A stretch of 64,000 nucleotides of DNA from Streptomyces subrutilus (GTDB taxonomy: Bacteria; Actinomycetota; Actinomycetes; Streptomycetales; Streptomycetaceae). The notes under the pieces were generated by a model. It did not search any database. It had not been told where the DNA came from and saw nothing but the letters and a program-made list of their open reading frames with translations. The position numbers and the translations under genes were made by a program. Shown here piece after piece: positions 58,525 to 64,000 of this stretch. Location of the stretch: the NCBI RefSeq assembly GCF_008704535.1, contig NZ_CP023701.1:7048001-7112000 (forward strand), written 5' to 3'. Every line of letters starts with the position of its first letter. Positions within the stretch are counted from its first letter, which is position 1.

Positions 58525-58887
58525 GGGATCCCCCCGCCCCCGGCTTGCGACGTGCGGGGTCGGGAGTCGCCGCCGAGCCGGTCGCGGGCGAGAAGTCCAA
58601 ATCCACAAGTGCAAGCCTATTGGCGGGATATACAAGCATGCACCAGGCGATGTACGTCGATGGCATCGCACATGCACTATGGGGGGACTGTGGTTCCCGG
58701 CAGACGTGGAGGCGGCGACGGTGGCTGGTCCGACGGAAGGGCCCGGAGCGCGGAAGGTGCGGCGACGGCCGGACGCGCGGCGGCGGCGCCCCCTCCCCGG
58801 GCAGCCGCCCGCACCCCGCCCCGGTGCGCCGTCCCACCCGTGCGCCGCCCGGGCGGCCCCTTCCGATTCCTGCTCACGAGGCGAGGT
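58525..58887. other. Promoter-type region with short palindromes
   Basis: No gene supported. The section 58590-58685 is AT-richer. It holds the palindrome CGATGGCATCG (58658-58668) and several GCATG/CATGC elements, consistent with a regulator binding region for the following methyltransferase gene. From 58690 on the sequence is plain high-GC leader. Confidence 0.5.
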
Positions 58888-59718
58888 ATGGATCTCATGG
58901 ATGTACGCAGCTTGGACGACAGCGCCGGAGAGGTCGACCAGGGCCCGGTCGGCCCCCGCCCCGCACACCACGGGCGGCCCGACCCGGACATCGCGCGGTT
59001 CATCGCCGACGCGCTGGGCGGAGCGCGCCGGGTGATCAACGTCGGCGCCGGATCCGGCTCCTACGAGTCCGCCGCCCGCGCGGTCACGGCGGTGGAACCC
59101 TCCCCGTCCATGCGCGCCCGGCGCTCCGTCGGCCTGCCGAGGGCGGTGGACGCCGTCGCCGAGGACCTGCCGTTCGCGGACGGGGAGTTCGACGGCGCCA
59201 TGACCCTGTTCAGCGTGCACCAGTGGTCCGACGTGGAGACCGGCCTGCGCGAGCTGCGCCGGGTGACCCGCGGCCCCGTGGTGGTGCTGACCTGCGACCC
59301 CGACCGCGTCCGGAACTTCTGGCTGTACGGGTACGCGCCCGAGGTGCTCGACACCGAGGCACGGCGCCACCCGTCGGTCGCGACGATGGCCGCGGCCCTC
59401 GGCGGCCGCGGCAGCGTGCGGGCCGTGCCCATCCCGCTGGACTGCACGGACGGGTTCAACGAGGCCTACTACGGCCGCCCCGAAATGCTCCTGGACCCCG
59501 CCGCCCGCCAGGCCTGCTCGGCCTGGAGCTTCGTCGACGACGGGGTGCGCGAGCGGTTCACCACCCGGCTGCGCGCGGACCTCGACTCCGGGGCCTGGGA
59601 CGAGCGCTTCGGCCACCTGCGCGGGCGGCCGTACTACGAGGGGTCGCTCGTCCTCGTCCGCGCCGTCCCGGAGGGGGAGGCCGAGGTGCCGGGGCCGGAG
59701 TGCCACTCCTCCTGGTAG
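58888..59718 (+). CDS. Class I SAM-dependent methyltransferase
   Basis: A protein of about 276 residues with a UbiE/type-11 methyltransferase domain: RRVINVGAGSGSYESAARAVTAVEPSPSM (motif I, strand 2 Glu), DLPFADGEFDGAMTLFSVHQWSD (motif IV) and RELRRVTRGPVVVLTCDP. ATG 58888 is close to GCGAGG; ATG 58897 has better spacing and is possible. The substrate is unknown. The 3' end overlaps the convergent oxidoreductase gene by 85 bases. Confidence 0.82.
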   Translation: MDLMDVRSLDDSAGEVDQGPVGPRPAHHGRPDPDIARFIADALGGARRVINVGAGSGSYESAARAVTAVEPSPSMRARRSVGLPRAVDAVAEDLPFADGEFDGAMTLFSVHQWSDVETGLRELRRVTRGPVVVLTCDPDRVRNFWLYGYAPEVLDTEARRHPSVATMAAALGGRGSVRAVPIPLDCTDGFNEAYYGRPEMLLDPAARQACSAWSFVDDGVRERFTTRLRADLDSGAWDERFGHLRGRPYYEGSLVLVRAVPEGEAEVPGPECHSSW

Positions 59719-60281
59719 GAGTGCCGCTGCTCCTTCCACGGGTCGGCGAGGTTGTGGAAGCCCCGCTCCTCCCAGAAGCCGCGCCGGTCGGCGGTCATGT
59801 ACTCGATGGCGCGCAGCCACTTCGGGCCCTTGTAGCCGTACAGGTGCGGCACGACCAGGCGCAACGGGAAGCCGTGTTCGACGGTCAGCGGCTCGCCGTT
59901 GTGGTGGGTGGCCAGCAGGGTCCGACCGGAGGTGAAGTCGGAGAGCCGGAGGTTGGCGCTGTACCCGTACTCCGCCCAGGCCATGACGTGCGTGACCTGC
60001 GGGGCCGGGGGAGCAAGACCCAGGATCGCGGCGGCGGGGATCCCGAAGAACTCGTGCCCCGTCGTGGTGGGGCCGGACGCGCAGTGCAGATCGGTCTCGA
60101 TCGTGATGCCGGGCAGCTCGGACACCTCGTCGAAGGTCCAGGCGTACTTGTCGCCGGTGGCGGTCGCGCCGAACACCTGGAGGTTCCACCGGTCGGGACG
60201 GAACTTGGGGACGGGGCCGTAGTGCGAGACGGGCCAGCCCTTGGCGAGGCGCTGCCCGGGAGGGAGCGGTGCGGTTCCCAC
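59634..60281 (-). CDS. Sulfite-oxidase-like molybdopterin oxidoreductase
   Basis: A 215-residue single-domain protein of the Moco-binding sulfite oxidase/YedY-like group. Evidence is PVSHYGPVPKFRPDRWNLQVFG, the Moco cysteine region ETDLHCASG, HVMAWAEYGYSANLRLSDF, HGFPLRLVVPHLYGYKGPKWLRAIEYM and the final WEERGFHNLADPWKEQRHSYQEEW. No Tat signal or heme/dimerisation domain is present, so it is cytoplasmic and short. GTG 60281 follows GAGGACGAG. The electron partner and substrate are unknown. It overlaps the convergent methyltransferase gene. Confidence 0.87.
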   Translation of the reverse strand: MGTAPLPPGQRLAKGWPVSHYGPVPKFRPDRWNLQVFGATATGDKYAWTFDEVSELPGITIETDLHCASGPTTTGHEFFGIPAAAILGLAPPAPQVTHVMAWAEYGYSANLRLSDFTSGRTLLATHHNGEPLTVEHGFPLRLVVPHLYGYKGPKWLRAIEYMTADRRGFWEERGFHNLADPWKEQRHSYQEEWHSGPGTSASPSGTARTRTSDPS

Positions 60282-60427
60282 GGAGTTCTCGTCCTCTTTC
60301 GCTGTCCGACGGCACGACGGCACGATGGCGGCGACGGCGGGGGTGCGCCGCCGCACCACGATCCTGCCAGCAACCCGGCCGGATGCCCGGCCACCCGCCG
60401 GGGCCGCCGGGCGCGCCCGGCCGGGCG

Positions 60428-61171
60428 TCAGCGGAGCAGGGCCGCGGCGTCGCCCATGACGATCACGGGACGCTGCTCCGGGTCCAGCCACAGCAGCAGC
60501 TCGCGCATCTGCGGCCTGGTCAGCGAGACGCAGCCCTGGGTCGGGCCGTTGTGGTCCACGTGCAGCCATATGCCGCCGCCCCGCTCCGCACCGAGCGGAC
60601 GGGTCCGGTCCAGCGGTGTGGTGCCCGGCTCGCGGTTGTAGTCGATCGCCACCACGTAGTCGAAGGACCCGGCGAGCGGCTCGCCCAGGGATCCGGTGCC
60701 GCCGATGGTGAAGGCGGCCTCCCGGTCGTACGGCAGCCGCGTGCCCGGGTCGTCGAGCAGCCCGCCCGCGCCGGTGAGTCCGTAGACGCCCACGGGCGAG
60801 CGCAGGTCCCCCTCGACGTGGTGGTCGCTCCAGCCGCGCTCGCCGTTGTGCGCGGGCCAGCCGGCTCCGGCGAGCGGTTCCGGCATCCAGCCCCGCGCCG
60901 GGTCGCGCCGGTAGAGCCGCACCGAGGAGCGGGAGGAGTCCGGGCCCTCCCCGGTGACCACGACCGCCTGCCGGGCATCGGCCGGGACGGCGCCGCGGGT
61001 CGCGGCGCCGAGCCCGGGCAGCTCCGCGACGTGACCCCCCTGGGCCGCCACCCCGTTGCCCGTACGGACTCCGGGCGCCGGCTGCGGCTCGGGCGAGGAG
61101 CGGCCGTACCCCCACAGGGCGGTGAGCGCGGCCAGGAGGAGCACGGCGGGTACGGCGCGGCGCGCATGCAT
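60428..61171 (-). CDS. Exported L,D-transpeptidase (YkuD)-family protein
   Basis: A 247-residue protein with an N-terminal signal or anchor (ARRAVPAVLLLAALTALWG) and a YkuD-like catalytic domain. The active-site segment is WLHVDHNGPTQGCVSL, with the nucleophile Cys in QGC and an upstream His. The middle portion (HVEGDLRSPVGVYGLTGAGG) fits the secreted actinobacterial subgroup. The role would be 3-3 peptidoglycan cross-linking or a related amide exchange. ATG 61171 begins the signal region. Confidence 0.85.
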   Translation of the reverse strand: MHARRAVPAVLLLAALTALWGYGRSSPEPQPAPGVRTGNGVAAQGGHVAELPGLGAATRGAVPADARQAVVVTGEGPDSSRSSVRLYRRDPARGWMPEPLAGAGWPAHNGERGWSDHHVEGDLRSPVGVYGLTGAGGLLDDPGTRLPYDREAAFTIGGTGSLGEPLAGSFDYVVAIDYNREPGTTPLDRTRPLGAERGGGIWLHVDHNGPTQGCVSLTRPQMRELLLWLDPEQRPVIVMGDAAALLR

Positions 61172-61389
61172 GGTGGGGTGGCACCTCTTCGTCGGGTCGG
61201 GGCGGTCGGCACGGCGCGGCGTGCCCGGAGCGCACACCACGCCGTCCGCACCCGACTGCCCCGGTCCGGCCGAAGTACGCCGGCCGGCCCCCTCGGCCCC
61301 CTCGGCCCCGTCGGAGGGGAGAACGGGGTTGTGGAAACATCAGCCCGAATCACCCGACGGTCAATGCCGTTGACCGCCCCCGGGCCGGA

Positions 61390-62826
61390 TCAGCCGGAGG
61401 CCAGTTTCCGCTGGAGCCAGTCGAAGACGACCTCGCAGTGCAGTTGCGGGGCCATCGGGGAGCAGTGGAGCTGGGCGCCCTGGGCCGCGGTCAGCTTCAC
61501 GTAGTCCTTGGGCGAGGTGAGCGCGTCGTAGAGGCGGCGGGGCTGACCGGGGTAGAACTGCTCGCCCTCGTAGTCCAGGACCAGGGTGGGCGCCTTGATG
61601 CGGCCGATCACGGAGGCGATGGACAGCGCCCGGATGCGGGTGGCGGGGGTGTAGAAGTCGGTGAACAGCCTGCCCTGACGCGCTTCGAGCATCGCCGGGA
61701 CGGAGAACGGCTCGAAGCGCTTCTTCATCACGGCCGCCGCCGCCGCGGGCAGTTCCGGGACCACCCGCTTGTTCCAGATGTCGTTCGTCTGCTGCTTGTC
61801 CGGCGTGAGGATCTGGCGGATCTCGCCCGGGAAGCCCAGCCACGGCTCGACGCAGCCGGGCATGGCGACCACCGCCGCGAGCCGGTCCTCGAAGGCCGCC
61901 GCCCGGGGGACGAGGTCGCCCGCCATGCTCAGTCCGGTCAGAGCGATCCTGGCGGGGTCCACGTCGGGCCGGGCGGCCAGCCAGTCGACGAGCGGAGTGA
62001 CGACCTTCTCCCAGGTGGGCGTGAACACCACCCGGTCCACGAAGAGCAACTGCCCCTGGCCCGGGCCGTCGTAGACGAGCGCGTTCCAGCCGCGTTCGAG
62101 CGCGGCCGGAACCCCGTAGGTCCACATGTCGACGTTCTGGCCGTCGCTGCCGTTGGTCAGGATCACCGTCGGGCGCGGGGTGCCCGACGCGTCGGGCCGG
62201 AAGAACCACACCGGCAGCGGCGTCGAGCCGTACGGCACCGTGGCCTTGACCGCGGCGGGCTCGCACAGGTCGCAGAAGGTGTCCCAGGCGCCGCGTCCGG
62301 CCCGGTACAGCCGCTCCTCGCTGCCCGGGTCGTCGGAGCCGAGGACGAAGAACAGCGCCTGCCCGTAGTACTGGGCCGCGCGCAGGGCGCGGAACCGCTT
62401 GCTCTGGTCGTCGGCCGGCGCGCCCGGGGGCGCCTTCAGGAGCTGGTCGCCGAGGGAGCGGAAGGTCTCGACGAACGTCTGCGCGGAGAGGCCGGAGCCG
62501 TTGATCGCGTTCACCGCGGTGAGGACCTCGCCGACCTCCGCGGCCCCGGCCCCGGCGGCGCCGAGCGCGAGGAGGCCGTTGAAGTTGTACGCGGGGTCCT
62601 TGAAGAGCGTCATCGCACCGGGAGTGAGGCCGCCCGATGCCGCACCGGTGGAAGCGGAGCCGCCGGGGGTGGCCGCGGGCGAGCCGGGTGAACCGCCCGG
62701 AGCGCAGCCCGCGGCGAGCGCCGCCCCCGCCCCCGCACCGGCGACGAGCAGGGCGCGGCGGGTCGGGCCGGACGCGGGGGCGAGGGGCGGGTGCGGCGGG
62801 TGCGGTGAGCGCGGTGCGTGCGTCAT
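61390..62826 (-). CDS. Exported alpha/beta-hydrolase lipoprotein
   Basis: A 478-residue protein. The N-terminus TRRALLVAGAGAGAALAAGC has an Arg pair and a lipobox, suggesting Tat or Sec export and lipidation. The hydrolase domain (about residues 180-478) has TVILTNGSDGQNVDMWTYG, YDGPGQGQ, the nucleophile elbow LTGLSMAGDLVP, an acidic residue in LVLDYEGEQFY and a late His (QLHCEVVFDWLQ). The pattern resembles FrsA/DUF1100-like dipeptidyl-peptidase/esterase folds. The substrate is unknown. Confidence 0.83.
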   Translation of the reverse strand: MTHAPRSPHPPHPPLAPASGPTRRALLVAGAGAGAALAAGCAPGGSPGSPAATPGGSASTGAASGGLTPGAMTLFKDPAYNFNGLLALGAAGAGAAEVGEVLTAVNAINGSGLSAQTFVETFRSLGDQLLKAPPGAPADDQSKRFRALRAAQYYGQALFFVLGSDDPGSEERLYRAGRGAWDTFCDLCEPAAVKATVPYGSTPLPVWFFRPDASGTPRPTVILTNGSDGQNVDMWTYGVPAALERGWNALVYDGPGQGQLLFVDRVVFTPTWEKVVTPLVDWLAARPDVDPARIALTGLSMAGDLVPRAAAFEDRLAAVVAMPGCVEPWLGFPGEIRQILTPDKQQTNDIWNKRVVPELPAAAAAVMKKRFEPFSVPAMLEARQGRLFTDFYTPATRIRALSIASVIGRIKAPTLVLDYEGEQFYPGQPRRLYDALTSPKDYVKLTAAQGAQLHCSPMAPQLHCEVVFDWLQRKLASG

Positions 62827-63047
62827 ACCAGCGGAACGTAGCCCGGAGCCGGTGCGCCGACATCTCGGGCCGCCTCCGAACGGCCCACGCCCTCCACGGG
62901 CCGCGGGCCCGCCCGGCGTGCCAACCCGCTGGTCACGGCCGCCTCCGCGACTCCGGGACCCGTGCCCGGGCCGTGCCCGGGCGAGGGACGGGCAGGCGTC
63001 CGCCGCCGCGCCGCGCCGCGCCGCGCGCCCGCCACCCCGCCCGCCCG

Positions 63048-63428
63048 TCAGCCCGCGGTGTCCTCGGGGGTGTTCTCGCCCGACTCCTCGGCCGTCCCCG
63101 CGACCACCCATGCCGCGTAGGCCTCCGAACGGCCCGTCACCGGCAGCGCGATCCACTCCGGCACGTCGTAGGGGTGCTCCCGCGCGACCCACGCGCCCAG
63201 AGCCGCCAGCCGCGCCGCCGTCGTCTTGTACGAGACGCGCCACTCGGTGGCCGTCTCGACCTCGCCCCGCCACCGGTACACGGCGGTCAACGGCGGGTCG
63301 ACGTGGGCGCAGGCGGCGAGCCGCGCCTCCACCGCGCCGCGCGCGAGGCGCCGGGCCCCCGCCTCGTCGTCGACGGTGGTCTGCGCGAGCACGACGTCCG
63401 GCGCCGCGCCCTCCTCCGGCACTGCCAC
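63048..63428 (-). CDS. cutA: Divalent cation tolerance protein CutA
   Basis: A 126-residue CutA1-fold protein. Conserved parts are VVLAQTTVDDEAGARRLARGAVEARLAACAHV, AVYRWRGEVETATEWRVSYKTT and HPYDVPEWIALPVTGRSEAYAAWV. CutA proteins are trimeric ferredoxin-like signal-protein relatives; metal tolerance is the historical annotation. GTG 63428 follows GAAGGGAC. It lies 69 bases downstream of the histidine phosphatase-like gene on the same strand. Confidence 0.9.
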   Translation of the reverse strand: MAVPEEGAAPDVVLAQTTVDDEAGARRLARGAVEARLAACAHVDPPLTAVYRWRGEVETATEWRVSYKTTAARLAALGAWVAREHPYDVPEWIALPVTGRSEAYAAWVVAGTAEESGENTPEDTAG

Positions 63429-63497
63429 GGCGGTCCCTTCCGTTGCGATCCGGCGCCGAGCGTACCGCGGGCCCCGCGGGCCGGACGGCGGCCCGGC

Positions 63498-63989
63498 CTA
63501 CATCCCCTCCGCCCCCTCGCCGTCCCGGTCCTCCGCGGCCGTCTGCGACCGCCCCAGCAGCAGGTTCCAGCGCCCCGCCCGCCCGGTCAGCGTGGTGACC
63601 GTGTCCGGCGGGGCGTCGAGCCGCCAGAAGGCGGCCGCCGGCAGCCGCAGCGCGTGCACCACGGCCGCCCGTACGACGGCCTGCTCGGCCGGCAGCCGGT
63701 GGGTGCCCGGGGCCAGCCGGTCCAGGTGCGCGCCGACCCGCAGGACGAGGGCGTCCACCGACTCCCCGCCGGGCGGCGCGTACGAGGGGTCGCAGAGCCA
63801 GCGCCGCACCCCCTCCGGGTCCCGCTCCGCGACCTCGTCCAGCGTCCGCCCGGCCCACTCCCCGGTGTCCAGGCCGCTCAGCCCGGCCCGCGCGGCCCCG
63901 GCCGCTGCCCCGTGGCCGAAGCGGCCCCGGCGGGCCTCGGGGGTCAACGGGAGCGTGACGAGCCGAACTCGTACCAGGGGGGTCTTCAT
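63498..63989 (-). CDS. Degenerate histidine-phosphatase-family protein
   Basis: A 163-residue protein resembling phosphoglycerate-mutase-type phosphatases: LDTGEWAGRTLDEVAERDPEGVRRWLCDPSYAPPGGESVDALVLRVGAHLDRL in outline. The catalytic RHG box is missing; the N-terminus reads VRLVTLPLTPEARRGRFG instead. The second catalytic His may survive in VVHALRLP. I recall similar short forms beside cobalt transporter genes in streptomycetes. It is therefore probably not an active phosphatase of the normal kind. ATG 63989 lies 11 bases from the window edge, so upstream context is missing. Confidence 0.75.
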   Translation of the reverse strand: MKTPLVRVRLVTLPLTPEARRGRFGHGAAAGAARAGLSGLDTGEWAGRTLDEVAERDPEGVRRWLCDPSYAPPGGESVDALVLRVGAHLDRLAPGTHRLPAEQAVVRAAVVHALRLPAAAFWRLDAPPDTVTTLTGRAGRWNLLLGRSQTAAEDRDGEGAEGM

Positions 63990-64000
63990 CAGGGCAGCGT

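Noticed and set aside
63001..63028. CCGCG tandem repeats before cutA's downstream neighbour
   Set aside because: A short simple repeat in very high-GC intergenic DNA; no functional signal.
1..64000. tRNA, rRNA, CRISPR arrays, insertion sequences, integrase or prophage genes
   Set aside because: Looked for on both strands; no transposase or integrase motif, no regularly spaced repeats and no tRNA cloverleaf were recognised.

Overview
The window is chromosomal DNA from a Streptomyces-type actinomycete. The GC content is very high, GTG starts are frequent, and genes are packed with ATGA/GTGA overlaps. It carries typical streptomycete modules: a cvn conservon with a CYP157-like P450, a complete ectABCD operon, a GH18 chitinase behind DasR-type boxes, several two-component systems, and a terpene synthase. 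I see no rRNA, tRNA, CRISPR array, insertion sequence or prophage.

Layout. 1-3.7 kb: GlsB-type membrane protein, a tail-tube-like hypothetical, a CDF metal transporter and an MHS-family MFS transporter. 3.6-14.1 kb (minus strand): a complete lactazole-type thiopeptide cluster. Two near-identical precursor genes are followed by lazB, lazC, lazD, lazE and lazF homologues, with four-base overlaps between B/C, C/D and D/E. 14.2-16.6 kb: chitinase and a fasciclin lipoprotein. 16.6-22.3 kb: a four-gene minus-strand operon (GT2, TIGR04282-type, methyltransferase, GT-C membrane enzyme) divergent from an OmpR-type two-component system. 22.4-31.5 kb: hydrolases, a monothiol thioredoxin-fold lipoprotein, a sugar-nucleotide epimerase, a 47-residue protein, a second two-component system and an SDR. 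31.5-35.6 kb: a marR-MFS-yceI operon in which transporter and YceI protein both carry carboxypeptidase-regulatory-like domains.

36.2-39.7 kb: ectABCD for ectoine and 5-hydroxyectoine. 39.8-48.7 kb: EF-hand protein, a large multidomain GH87 alpha-1,3-glucanase, a serine hydrolase, a lipid-kinase-type protein and small hypotheticals. 48.9-55.4 kb: a NarL-type two-component system, then cvnA-D plus the P450. 55.5-57.5 kb: a terpene synthase translationally coupled to a C-methyltransferase-like enzyme. 57.9-64 kb: a GNAT gene with a leaderless promoter overlapped by an iron box, a methyltransferase, a Moco oxidoreductase, an L,D-transpeptidase, a lipoprotein hydrolase, CutA and a degenerate histidine phosphatase.

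The most notable system is the lactazole-like cluster. Its two precursors share the 13-residue core start SWGTCSCQGSSSC but differ in their tails, so one enzyme set probably makes two thiopeptides. Second in interest are the C-methyltransferase/terpene synthase pair, the marR-MFS-yceI operon with shared Ig-like domains, and the iron-box leaderless promoter. All family assignments are from reading the sequence; no database search was run.
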